Assembly: GCA_030549775.1 (NCBI GenBank)
Contig: CM060177.1
Span: 59,088,638 to 59,152,637 of the forward strand
Direction: 5' to 3'
DNA length: 64,000 bases
Source: Tamarix chinensis
Lineage: Eukaryota > Streptophyta > Magnoliopsida > Caryophyllales > Tamaricaceae
In this document: piece after piece, positions 11,341 through 22,830 of the stretch
How positions within the stretch are numbered: the first letter of the stretch is position 1
Layout of the letters: each line of letters begins with the position of its first letter
Notes under the pieces: model-generated
The model's database searches: none
Seen by the model: the letters and a program-made list of their open reading frames with translations, nothing else
What the model was told of the DNA's origin: nothing
Translations under genes and position numbers: made by a program

Positions 11341-12360
11341 CTGGCCTCCCTTGTGAGGATGAGGCTTAGATCCCTATGGTCGTCCCCTGTCTCTCGAGCT
11401 AGGGCACCAGATGGAGCAGGTGCTCTTTGATAATACTACTAGGACGAATTCTGGCGGTACTACTGGTACGCCTGCTGCTGGGGCATCAGGGCTCCTCCCT
11501 ACTGATATGATCGGTTCTTACTCTGCTGAAATCTAGGTGGCCTCCAACACTCCACCACTTAGTGACCTACCTTCCCACAATTTAGGTAAGTGACCAACTT
11601 GCCTACACAATTCTTGCCCGGGTGGTTCCTACCAAGTTCCTGCAAACTAAGCATCTCGGGGGCCCTTGGCTTCTACTAGGATCCTTCTGTGGGGGCCTCC
11701 TAGACTCTCCAAACCTAGGCTGTGTCCTGCTCCCGGAACTCTGAACCTCGGGCTTCCTCTTGCCAAGGATGGCGGCCTGCTAGTGGACCAGCGTGTCTGC
11801 TATGCCAGCACACTCATATAGGTCACGACAACCATTATGCGGCGGATGCTAAAATTTAGTCCCTGCTCAAACTGGAAGATCACCGTGGACTCATTGGCGG
11901 CGATCCCTGGAGCAAACAGAAGAACCTCAATAAACTCGACGTGATACTGATGGACGATCATCGGCCCCTACGTCAACTGCATAAACTCCTAGAGCTTGTC
12001 CCTCCTGAGGCTCTCAAGATAGAATCTAGTGCGGAGGGTGGTCTTAAATGCCTCCCAGGTAGCTGGAGGACCTTCTTTGGTGTGAAACTCCTCCCACCAG
12101 GCGTCAGCTACGCCCTGAAGGAAGAATTCTACAATGTTGGGCCGTCGGTCGGGTGGGCAATCCATGGCCTCAAAGGTGCGATTTAGATCGCAGATCCACC
12201 CCTCTAGGACCACTAGGTTCTCCTCCCTAGAATACATCGGAGGGTGATGTCCGGTAACCCTCCTAAGCTAGTCTTCCTCAGTGTTTTGAGAGCGCTGGTT
12301 AAACTCCAAGAAGGTGGTGATGGCCTCCTCTAACCGATTAATTCTTCCATTGTTTGCCAT
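11341..12360 (-). pseudogene. gag with degenerate zinc knuckle (Tekay-like)
   Basis: Capsid/nucleocapsid precursor. The minus-strand start MANNGRINRLEEAI lies at 12360, about 200 bp after the primer sites. The capsid-type segment MYSREENLVVLEGWICDL, then DAWWEEFHTKEG and TLRTRFYLESLRRDKL, is typical of plant gypsy gag. Stops interrupt it at about 12270 and 11988. Further on LNCGKVGH and ECW are the remains of a CCHC knuckle whose first cysteine reads Y. Compare the gag debris at 39490-40929 (LVVLEGWIQDF), the same family. Confidence 0.75.
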
Positions 12361-12557
12361 CTAGCTACACAAAAAGAAACACTTTAGAAACAAACCCATT
12401 GGTTTTAAATTATATTAACAAAATTTCCTATTTCCAAGGGAAAACCCTAATCTTAGCCGGGCTCCAAAATTTAAAACAAAAAGAGTTTTGATTAGAGCAA
12501 AAATTATTTTCAAAATTTAAATAAACCCTCCAAAATCAATTTCATTTTCTGGAAACG

Positions 12558-12659
12558 AGCATGGTCAACTAGATCAACCGCTCCGATACCAACTTGTGGT
12601 ATCAACTTAAAATTTTTAAAATTGGAAGAGCGTGGTCGAAACCAGCTCTGATACCAAAT
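12558..12659 (-). other. duplicated primer binding site
   Basis: Two tRNA-iMet-type sites lie about 65 bp apart on the minus strand: TGGTATCAGAGC at 12645-12656, directly after the 5' LTR, and TGGTATCGGAGC at 12580-12591. The following sequence is also duplicated loosely (GACCACGCTCTTCC versus GACCATGCTCGTTTCC). The LTR-adjacent one matches the consensus exactly. Confidence 0.7.
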
Positions 12660-13379
12660 TGTAACACCCCAAAATTCACTACTTTTTTTAAAAAGTGGAA
12701 GAATTTAAAATTTAAAAACCTGTGAATTATGGGGATGTTACCACCACACTTAGTACCAAACCAGTTCTCTCTGACCATTTCATTACCAAGTGCTAAGGCT
12801 AAAGAAAATATTGATATTAAATTCAAACCAAGAGTTCATAAAAGAACTACAAAGAATCATACACTAAAAATCAAAGTGCGCATAAAATAATCATAATTCA
12901 TATCCAAAAGAGAAATAAGCTTACTACCGATAAAAGGGTTCATTTAAAATACTCAATACATGTAATGAATCGTGAAAGGGTAAATTCGATACAAAAGAAA
13001 TAACAGGAGCATATAAAATAACAAGAAGAGTGAAAAGTGCCACGACACTCTCGAACCTTGAGCTAACCACAAGCTCAACACTCAGCCTCGCCGGATGTCT
13101 CGCCCACCTACATAAAGTCAGAAGGGCCTACTACTCATGGGAATGAGCTGCACCCATGAAAAGGGTGATTGATACGCTACGTACTGACCAAGGTAACCGA
13201 CCACTAAGGCCAACACATAACATCACATCAATAAGGCAAAAGAAATAAAAGAACATAATCCATCATGATAATATAAAGGCATATGACATTCAGGTGAATA
13301 CACCAAGATCCAAAATAGATCAGATTAATTACTTTATTAATCGTTTATCAAATTATTTTCACACCATGGTCTTTATCAA

Positions 13380-13740
13380 GTCCGTACGAGTATGGGAACC
13401 CCACTATTTTTGCTGGTGGATCGGTCTCCAAGGCACTCCGGCTCCTGGACACTATTTTAGCTGGTGAATCGGTCATGAGGGTAACATACCCTAACACTAT
13501 TATACGCCGGTGGATCGGTCTAGCCCCTTCTCGCACGGTGTTCCACTGTAAGTAATTAGTGTCTTTTACGTCTTAGAAAACTATACGGTTTGGTTTATTG
13601 AGCTCAGGATCCTCCACTATTATAGTTGGTGTAGCGGTCACCTAGGGTAACATACCCTACCACTATTATATGCCGGTGGATTGGTCTCCAAGATACTGCA
13701 GTACCTGGCCACTATTATGCCAGTGGATCAGTCTGGATCC
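13380..13740 (-). repeat. array of CACTATT...GGTGGATCGGTC motifs in the 5' LTR
   Basis: At least five spaced copies of CCACTATTNTNNCNGGTGG followed by ATCGGTC. The same motif recurs at 16755-16885 in the second LTR block and, as the complement, at 22430-22830 and 61270-61800 in the plus-strand LTRs. Each has CCAC and GTGG ends that can pair weakly. Confidence 0.65.
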
Positions 13741-14015
13741 GGCTCAATATCTTCCACTTTACATGATTAATATTTCAAGCATCTTATTCACAAGCTTTCA
13801 CCCTAGACATGCATGACTCAATCCTTTTACACTTCACACATCACAAATCATAAATTCCACCCTCATAATTACACTTTAATCACCAAATACACATGATACC
13901 ACAAAAATCGTAAGCAGCCACACCAAACCCTAATTATCCACACAAACCCTAGCTCAGTCTCCTACATACCTTCCTCACACCCCAAATCAACTTTCCACAC
14001 GTAAATTTCATACCC

Positions 14016-14400
14016 ATGCATACGCTAACCTCCCCATGCAAACCTTCAAACTTTTTCATGCAAAACCTAAAAATCCCATGTGAAACTCTAATTTTAACCA
14101 TGCAAACCCTAGTTCCATCCATGCAAAACCCTAGATTCCTTTATGTAAACCATAGATGCATCCATACAAAACCCAAGATTCAATCCATACAAAACCCTAG
14201 ATCAGATCTTCCTATGCAACACCATAAAATCTTCCATGCAAAACCTTAAGTCCATCCATACAAAACCCTAAATTCTTCTTTGCAAAACCGAAGATTCCTT
14301 CATACAAAACCCTAAATTCAATCCACACAAAACCTAAGGTTTCTCCATACAAAACCCTAAATTTAACCCATACAAAACCAAAGACTCATCCACACGAAAC
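14016..14400. repeat. loose repeat of CATGCAAAACCCTAG-type units
   Basis: A degenerate series of about 20-bp units containing CAAAACCCTA or CAAACCCTAG. The ACCCTA core resembles part of the plant telomere repeat, but spacing and flanks are wrong for telomeric DNA. The open frame on the plus strand here is a by-product of the repeat. Confidence 0.6.
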
Positions 14401-14708
14401 CATAAATTATATTCTCTCATATAACATCATAAATTAGATTCTCCCATACAAAACCATAAATTAGATTCTCCCATACCAAACCGTAAAATAGATTCTCCCA
14501 TACAAAACCATAGATTAGATTCTCCCATATAAAACCATAATTATATTCCCATATACAAAACCATAAATTAGATTCTCCCGTAAAAAACCATAAATTAAAT
14601 TCACCTATACAACTTCATAAATTAGATTCTCCCATACAAAATCATAGATTAGATTCTCCCATATAAAACCATAAATTATATTCTCCCACACAAAACCATA
14701 AATTACCC
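14401..14708. repeat. 27-bp minisatellite, about 11 copies
   Basis: Tandem units built on CATAAATTAGATTCTCCCAT followed by ACAAAAC. Period is 27 bp with few indels; copies differ by several substitutions. It follows directly on the looser CAAAACCCTA repeat and lies in the duplicated part of the LTR. The corresponding place in the other LTR block (17040-17495) has a 20-21-bp unit instead. Confidence 0.8.
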
Positions 14709-15187
14709 ATTTTACTCTTCCACTCATGGATCAATAAAATACTTAGGTCAACTCACATCCCTTGATCAACTTCTTTCCCCATCCTCCTTTTTCATCCTTC
14801 CCCCCTCACAAACCACATTAACATCCTCACATGCATGTCTACAGGGTCACAAACCATTTAATATATATATATAATACACATGCCATATAACAATACAATA
14901 ACATACTTCAACTCCATGTCATACCATATACGAAATAATTATAATGATAAACAAAGGATGCATAACATACAAAGCACATAATGCACATCAACACATAATA
15001 GGCCTTAGTAACACCCTTACCTAAAACGACACTGGTCTTATAGCACGCTGTTACGCCTCCTTACGGCTTTGACAAAATAATAACATATCAATAAAAATGA
15101 CATTAACAAATTTCTAACTTTACTAAAGATATAAGAAATAATAGAAATATTATAAAAATTGATAATATAAGGTTGAATACTTTACCC

Positions 15188-15188
<1 letters not shown>

Positions 15189-15258
<70 letters not shown>
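15189..15258. repeat. (TAA)n microsatellite
   Basis: About 23 perfect trinucleotides. The whole stretch 15189-16100 is dominated by interrupted TAA/AAT runs (another pure run at 15680-15716), separated by GGGYTTCNGCCCT motifs. Confidence 0.95.
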
Positions 15259-15678
15259 GTAACAATAATAATAAAAAGGACATTATTCAAAAACAAAGTG
15301 AAATAAGGGCTTCAGCCCCTTTACCAAAATAATACTAGTAATAACATTAGTAAAATAAATAACAAAATTTAGTAACAATAATAATAAGGAAATAGTAATA
15401 ATAATAATGATAAAACCATAATAATATTGCAAAAATGATAATAATCCTAATGGTAATAATAGTAAGGATAATATTTGAAGATAAAATAAAGTAGGGTTTC
15501 TACCCTACATTGAAAAATAATAAACTTATTAAATAATAATAATACTATTAACAACACTTATAATAATAATAAATGCTAATGATAAAAATAATGATAATAT
15601 TACTAATAATAAGACTTGATATTTATAATACTACTACTATAATTCAAAATAGGCACAATAGGGTTTCAGCCCTATATA

Positions 15679-15716
<38 letters not shown>

Positions 15717-16011
15717 GCAACACTAATAGTAAAGTAAGTGTAATAATAATATTGGAATACTAATAATAGTAATTCAAAATAGTAATAATATTAATAAAAA
15801 TAATAATAATCACACACTAATAGTAAAGTAGTTGTAATAATAATAATAGAATAATAATAATAGTAATTCAAAATAGTAATAATAATAATAATAACCACAT
15901 ATTAATAATGATAATAGTAATAATAGAAACCATAAGAATAATAAAAATAAAATCGAAATAAAAATATAATAGGGCTTCGGCCCTTAATAGAAATAATAAT
16001 AAAAAAATTAA

Positions 16012-16015
<4 letters not shown>

Positions 16016-16094
<79 letters not shown>

Positions 16095-16097
16095 TTT
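16016..16097. repeat. compound (ACT)n(AAT)n(TTA)n microsatellite, self-complementary
   Basis: About nine ACT units, then about nine AAT units directly followed by about nine ATT units. The last two blocks are complementary and form a perfect AT inverted repeat of roughly 26 bp per arm. Confidence 0.9.
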
Positions 16098-17039
16098 ATA
16101 TTCAAATAAATGAAATAAAATAAATTAAGGCTTGTAAAAATAGGGAAAATGGTTGAGAGGGTCTAGGGTTCAACCTTAGGCTGGTGGTGATAGGCAGCAT
16201 GGGCGGTGGTGCATGGCGATTGGAAAAAGAGAAGAAAAAGGGAAAAGTTAAATGCTGGGTAAAGGAGAGGCAGAATGGAGGTGGGAGATGGGGTGTTTAG
16301 GGTTACCCAAGTGGAGAGGGATAGAATAAGGGTGGCGGCGCAGCCAAAGATGGCGACGCACGGCAGTGACGGTGGTGGATAAAAGAGGAAGAAGAAGAGA
16401 AAGAGAGGAGGAGAGGGAGGGAGAGGAAAAGAAAGGTAGGGGAAGGTAGAGGAGGGTTGCAACACAATTTGGGAGGTGAAAGAGGCAGCAACAGTTGTAG
16501 AAGAGGTGGCTAAGGGTGGTGCAAAAGGCGGCGGAGGTGGAGAAATAGGTTGATCAGGAGGGCTATTTCGCACAGTTTGGGCAACTTATGTAGGAAAAAT
16601 TAAGGGATATGGGAGGCGTAGTTAGTTAGAGGGCGGTGCAAAGATGAGTTGGGTAGGAAAAGATGGTGGCTTAGTTTGCCGGAGGCTGTAGATGAAGCGA
16701 CTAAAGGGGCGGCGATGGTAAGGTCAGGGACTTTTGGGGGTGTTATGACAGGAATACCCCACTATTATTACCGGTGGGCCGGTCACTTGCGGGACAATAG
16801 TCCACACCACTATTTTTCGCCCGTGGATCGATCACTTGCGGGAAAATAGTCTACACCACTATTCCTTACCGGTGGATCGGCTGGTTTCTGCTCACATGGT
16901 GTTCCACTACAAGTAATTAATATCTTTTAAATGCTTTATTCACTTTAAGTGATTAATGTCTTAAGTATTTTATTCAAAACTTTCGCCCAGACATGCATGA
17001 CTAACTCCCACTATTCTTATCCTCCAAACCCTAGTTGAC

Positions 17040-17495
17040 CAAACCATGCCATGGAAACCATCACCAACCCTAACTTCCACGTAAACCCTAACTCCCACGC
17101 ATCCATTAATTTCCATGCAACCTTAGCTCCATGTAACCCTAGCTCCCATGCAAATCATTAATTCCCATGCAAACCTTAAAAACCACCATGTAAACCCCAA
17201 CACCACCATGCAAACCTTATTACCACCATGTAACCATTAATACCGCTATGCAACCCTAGTACCACCATGCAACCATTAATAACACCATGCAACCCTAATA
17301 CCATCATGTAACCATTGGTATCACCATGCAACCCTAATACCACCATGCAAACTCTAACACCTCCATGCAAAACCCTAATACCACCATGCGAATCCTAATA
17401 CCACCGTACAAATCCTAATACTACCATGCAACCATTAATACCACTATACAACCATTAATAACACCATGCATCCCTAATACCACCATGCAACCATT
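17040..17495. repeat. 20-21-bp minisatellite, about 20 copies
   Basis: Units of the type ACCACCATGCAACCCTAAT alternate with ACCACCATGCAACCATTAAT. It occupies the second LTR block at the place homologous to 14016-14708. The minus-strand frame MHGGVRVCMVVLGLHG is only the translation of this array. Confidence 0.8.
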
Positions 17496-18016
17496 ATGAC
17501 ACTCCCATCATATTTTTACAAACCCCATCATGCATGTCTTATGGGCCACACCATACAATAATATCACAACTCCAACATATAATATACATGCCAAAAATTA
17601 ATGTACGATCTCACCTTAATTCCATATCATGCTGCACATATGATAGATATACAAATACACATAAAATACATTATAATTCATATCATATGGCATGCATGGC
17701 ATATAAAACACATAATTACACAAACGGTCTTAGTACTCCCTTACCTAAAATGTCACCGATCTTGGAGCACGCTCCTATACCTCTTGAAGGCTTTGAATGG
17801 GCTCACCTATTATGGGGAAAATACTAGAATTATGTTCCCTCCTAAAAATACTATTATTTACTAACTTATCTTAAGACTTGGTTTTTAATTAAAATAATAC
17901 TATACTAAAATTACTATACAATATACTACTCAAAATACTAATAATAATACTAATGTAATCTAAAACGAATGGTGATATAAGGGTTTCTACCCTTCACCAA
18001 AATAATATTAGTAAAG

Positions 18017-18075
<59 letters not shown>

Positions 18076-18097
18076 AAATACTAATAATAATAATAGA

Positions 18098-18164
<67 letters not shown>

Positions 18165-18279
18165 GCCTAAAATTACAAGGTGGGGTTTTTGACCCTATCT
18201 CCAAATAATGAAAGTACTATTTAATAATAGTAATAATAATATTAATAACATATATTCCTTATAATATTAAAAATAAGAA

Positions 18280-18344
<65 letters not shown>

Positions 18345-18442
18345 GTAAACATAGTAATAATAGAAATAAAAATACAAGGGTGCAAATCTTAATTAAAAAC
18401 CTAAGGTCTTGGCCCTCCTTAAATAATTAACAATAATAATAA

Positions 18443-18489
<47 letters not shown>
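18017..18489. repeat. four (TAA)n microsatellite runs
   Basis: Pure or nearly pure TAA/AAT tracts at 18017-18068, 18099-18161, 18282-18345 and 18444-18489, in the second LTR block. The poly-L and poly-I frame on the minus strand is an artefact of them. Confidence 0.95.
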
Positions 18490-18491
<2 letters not shown>

Positions 18492-20246
18492 TGATAATAA
18501 AACGTATAATAATTCAATTAATACCTAAAATTTGAAGCTAACATTCTATTTAACTCAATGCTACTCTCGACCCTACTAAGAAAATTTATCAATAATCTTA
18601 CATCTAATAACAATAACAATAATAATGATGATAATAATAATAATTATAATTGAATAAATATTGAAAATTGGAATAAATAAATTACAATAAATAGGAAAGA
18701 AGGGCTAAGAGGGTCTAGGGTTTCACCCTGAGTCGGCGGAGATGGGTGGCACCGACGGTGGTGCATGGCGGCGGCGGCGGCCAGAAAAGAGAGGAAAAAG
18801 GGGGAAAGTTAAGGTTTGGGAAGAAAGAGTGGAGAATAAGGGTGGAGGTTGAGGTGTTGGTGGTAGCCTAGGTTGAGAGGAGTAATGTGAGGGTGGTGGC
18901 ATAGCAAGGGGCGGCGGCAGAGGTGGCAGCCGAAAGGAAGAAGTGAAGAAAAAGAGGGGAGGAGAAGGAGTAAAGGGGAAAGAAGGTTATGGCTAGGTGG
19001 AGGAAAATTAGTAAAAGTTTTTGGGTGGTGCAGAAGGTATTAGAAGTGGCGGATGCGATGGTGGATGGTGGCTCGAAGGTTGTAGGGGTAAAAATTTTAG
19101 TTTGATGGGCAGGGAACTTCGCACGACTGTGGTGGCTCATGCGATAAGAATCGAGGGAGATGGGTGGCTCAGTTAGTTAGAGGGTGGTGTAGGGAAGATT
19201 TTGGTAGGCAGAGGTGGCGGCGAAGTTGGATAATGGCGGCGGACGACTCATTTGAAGTCACAGTGGCGCACATGTTAGCTCTTAGGGTTTCGGGGAGAAG
19301 AAGTTCCGAAATCACACCAACCAAGGGTATTTAATGAGTTTTGAGGGAATGGTAGGGTTTTGGAAGTTGGTAGGAGGGTTTTGTATGCTGAGTTTGGGGT
19401 AGCCGGCGACGTTAATCAGTCCGTAAAATTTTGGTCGGAGTTGACCCTTCACGAAAGAATAGGGAGGAATCTAGCAAGAGATGAGGAAAAAAGATTATAC
19501 CAATCTGATCTTCAAGTTAAGGGGAAGATGATGAGGGGAGAAACGGTTGGTCAAAACACACGTGGCCAGTGATGCAATTTCCAGACCTTCAAAGGTGCAG
19601 CTCGATGACGGAGGAGGAAGGAGGAAGAAGGGGGTGAACCGGCGGCCAGGAGAAAGAAAAGAAAAAGAGAAGAATCGGGCCATTTGGTGCTGGTTATAAG
19701 TTCTTAAATGAGACGCGACATCCTAGGGAAATAAAGCACAAAATGCAGTGTTTCAATTGCCGAAGGAAGAAGAACGGCACTAGGCCGTAGGAAGAAAGAA
19801 GAAAGGAAAAGGGGTTGGGCCACGTCGTAGGCCCAACCGGTGGGAGAAGTAAAAGAAAATGAAGAAAAGAAAGAAAAAGAAAGAAAATAAAGAAAAAGGA
19901 GGGAAGAAAAAGAAAAAGGAAAAGGAAAAAGGAAAATTTAAGTGGTTTGGGGTTAAATAAATTAATTAAAATATTTTGGGTATTTAAAATATAAATATTA
20001 AAATAAAATAATATTAAATTACCTTTTTAGGCTAATTTAGGGTTTTTAAAAGACTTTTCCTAAATTCTTTTTTAGTTAGCAAAAATACCAATTTTTCCCT
20101 TATAAAAATATTTATAAATTCCTTAATAATTTGTCCTAAGTAAATCCTTCCCATTTGAAATAAAGTAATTACTTAAATTAATTCCCTAATAAATCCTTAT
20201 TTAATTATATTTCTTAAAATAAATATTTTTAGGGCATTTCATTTCC

Positions 20247-20642
20247 TCCTCCTCCTCCTCCTCCTTCTTCTTCTCCTTCTTCTTCTTCTCCTTCTTCTTC
20301 TTCTCCTTCTTCTTCTTCTCCTTCTTCTTCTTCTCCTTCTTCTTCTTCTTCTTCTTCTTCTTCTTCTTCTTCTTCTTCTTCTTCTTCTTCTTCTTCTTCT
20401 TCTTCTTCTTCTTCTTCTTCTTCTTCTTCTCTTCTTCTTCTTCTTCTTCTTCTTCTTCTTCTTCTTCTCTTCTTCTTCTTCTTCTTCTTCTTCTTCTTCT
20501 TCTTCTTCTTCTTCTTCTTCTTCTTCTTCTTCTTCTTCTTCTTCTTCTTCTTCTTCTTCTTCTTCTTCTTCTTCTTCTTCTTCTTCTTCTTCTTCTTCTT
20601 CTTCTTCTTCTTCTTCTTCTTCTTCTTCTTCTTCTTCTCCTC
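20247..20642. repeat. long (TTC)n/(CTT)n microsatellite
   Basis: About 395 bp of pyrimidine-only trinucleotides, starting TCCTCC, then TTCTTCTTCTTCTCC blocks (15-bp higher-order unit, several copies), then a long nearly pure TTC run with two phase slips (about 20431 and 20467). It begins exactly where the transposon insertion ends. The homologous place at 59540-59570 has only a short CTTCTT stretch. Confidence 0.95.
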
Positions 20643-22429
20643 ATCCTCCTTCCTTTCCCTATTTTTAGCTTTCTCACCATCGTTGCCCCCACCGTGCACA
20701 ACCTTCATCACCAAGCACTACACTTTAGCTTGGACTGACCACCAAGGTCACCCCAACCTTCCCCCTCACCGTTGCAAGGAATCATCACTACTGTCCCTCC
20801 TCTTTTCCTTTTTTCTTCCTCTCATATACTATAGCATCGCAGAGTGCATGACTGGTGAACCACCTGCTGCATGGTGGTATAATGTTTAAATCCCCTACTG
20901 CACAGCCTTACAACCCCTGCACCATCTGATCGTGCATAATTTTTCCTCTCAGCCTATTTCTGCACGGCCATACAAATTTCCCACTACCTAGCCATTTACC
21001 TTCTTTTCTCTTGACCAGAAGCTACACCGCCTAGTACATAGCCTTGCAAACTCATTCCTTTGGTTGTACATCCCTATTTTCATCGCCAAACCTCAACCAA
21101 ACACCACCAAAATTTAACCATAACCTCACCACACATTCCTCTACAAATACACACATCCCAAGCTCACATTTCACTATGGTTATAATTATTTTTACACTCT
21201 TTACCCTGATTTCTCCTTTGGTTTAACTCTTTGAGCCTAACTGTAAATTTTATTATTTTTGTTGGTGGTATTCCAGTAGCTTTGGAGGAGGAAGTCTAGG
21301 ATTTGCATGCTTAGAGCTCCGTGTCCTAGTTGGTAAAGATACTATTCGATGCTTGGGACTTTTGATGATGTTTTCTTGTATAGCTAAATGTGTTTTTCAT
21401 GATATTGTTGCTATATTATATAATATATGTTGAATATAAAGGTTATGTTGAAAGAAAATAAGAATTGGTAAGAGATATCATTATGTTATGATTTGTGAAA
21501 ATATATCTTATGGTATGAAATATGGGTTGAATGATGATAATGTCACACTTGTGGAAATATATCTATAGTATGAAATATGGGTTGATTGATGATCATATCA
21601 CACTTGTGGAAATAAATCTATAGTATGAAATATGTGTTGAATGATGATAATGTCATAATTATGAAAATATGTCTTATGGTATGAAATATGGGTTGAATGA
21701 GTTATGGTAAATGGGCTTAAGGTCTCTTATGAGATATGATGATAAATGAGGACTTGGAGAAATAATATGTACGGAAGGTATAAGATTTTATAAAATAAAG
21801 CTTTTAATTGTGCTTAAAGGGTAACTTGGTCATTCTGGGATAACAAGAAAGTTTTTTGTAATTTATGTGTTACGAGGTTTAAATTATGACAATAACAACT
21901 TGAGTAATTCATTGGAATATTATCGTTATTTGGGGTTCATAAATGTTTAATAGTAAATTTGGGGCAAGCTATCTTGAAATGTTAATATTATAATTCCGTG
22001 TTCAGGGTTTAGAGGTTATCTATTGGAATTAGAAGTCATGAAAATTTCATGGGAAGTGTTATGACAATTTTATGGAATATAGGCTTGGATACTTCAGTGA
22101 TTAATATATCAAAATGAGATTATTAAAGTAGACTTATGGGAATTAGGTTGTACATTTTAGGTATGATACTAATGATGGGATTTAGGAGATGGAATAATAT
22201 AATGTGAGTAGAACAGCTAACATGGGAGAATGAAAACTAAAGGGAGTATAATTAGGGTTTAAAAAGACTTAAGGATTTGGACCTATGCTATATGTACATC
22301 TATTTTGACTTTGTCCTATTCCTGAGAATCAATCTTGAATAAGATACTACTCACTTAAAGTGAAATAGCATGTGAGTAGGGCTATGGTGATTATTTTTCT
22401 AAACCTATATATATGTATCCCATTCTATT

Positions 22430-22830
22430 GGGGAGAATAGTGGATTCGGAGCATTCTACCTCGAGATAATATTTATAAACTCCACTCCACTGGAAAGAAT
22501 AGTGGTTGTGGTGTATTGTCCCCAAGAGTTTTAGACCATTTTACCGGTTTAAGAATAGTGGGGTCCCCACTCATCATGAAATAAAAAATATCTTTATAAC
22601 CTATGGGAAAGATACTAATGATTTATAGTGGAATAATACGTGAGTCAGGACTAGAGTGATATATTTTCTATATGTATATGTATTCCCATTCCATTGGGTA
22701 GAATAGTGGCTCGGGAACATTCTACCCGAGGAGATGTTTTTAACCTCTATTCTATTGGAAAGAATAGTGGCTCGAGTTTGTTGTCCCCTAGAGTTTTAGA
22801 CCATTCCAACTGTTTAAGAATAGTGGGATT
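22430..22830 (+). repeat. AATAGTGG motif array in the LTR
   Basis: Repeated CCANTNNANTGGNNAGAATAGTGG blocks (for example CCACTGGAAAGAATAGTGG) alternate with TTTTAGACCATT and GTTTAAGAATAGTGG. It is the reverse-complement counterpart of the 13380-13740 array. Confidence 0.6.

Larger units (their letters stand above)
9878..20241 (-). mobile_element. Tekay/Del-like Ty3/gypsy retrotransposon, deleted and rearranged, TSD TTTCC
   Basis: The ends are TGTAACACCCCC (9878) and, at the other side, AGGGCATTTCA (20241), i.e. a TGAAATGCCCT start on the minus strand. TTTCC flanks it at 9873-9877 and 20242-20246. Internal order on the minus strand is LTR, primer site, gag, protease, RT, then a direct jump to the last 144 bp of the 3' LTR. 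RNase H, integrase and nearly all of the 3' LTR are gone. The 5' LTR is about 7.6 kb because of an internal duplication. It sits inside a plus-strand LTR that reads through in the paralogue at about 59540. Confidence 0.8.
12660..20241 (-). repeat. 5' LTR of the 9878-20241 element, about 7.6 kb, internally duplicated
   Basis: Runs from TGTAACACCCC (12660, LTR 3' end on the minus strand) to AGGGCATTTCA (20241). The block 13480-16741 is homologous to 16742-19230: both run from CACTATT/GGTGGATCGG motifs through CATGCATGACT, a minisatellite, an upstream border around TTACCTAAAAYGNCAC, TAA tracts, and a G-rich block starting GAGGGTCTAGGGTT. Only single copies exist of 12660-13480 and 19230-20241. 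Without the duplication the LTR would be about 4.3 kb. There is no credible gene; the G-rich block gives shadow frames. Confidence 0.7.

Noticed and set aside
14016..14708. Possible interstitial telomere array (ACCCTA motifs)
   Set aside because: The motif is embedded in 20- and 27-bp units and never forms tandem TTTAGGG.
16163..16573. Proline-rich ORF of 136 aa
   Set aside because: It lies in the G-rich block of the LTR; the homologous block at 18700-19250 does not keep the frame.
16735..16745. LTR end of a separate nested solo LTR (GGGGTGTTATGACA)
   Set aside because: No target duplication, and the homology pattern on both sides fits an internal duplication of one LTR better.
17950..18204. 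ORF with long Leu and Ile runs, resembling a membrane protein
   Set aside because: Read-through of TAA tracts on the complementary strand.
20201..20714. Two long minus-strand ORFs of poly-Arg/Lys/Glu
   Set aside because: They are translations of the TTC microsatellite in two frames; no protein is implied.
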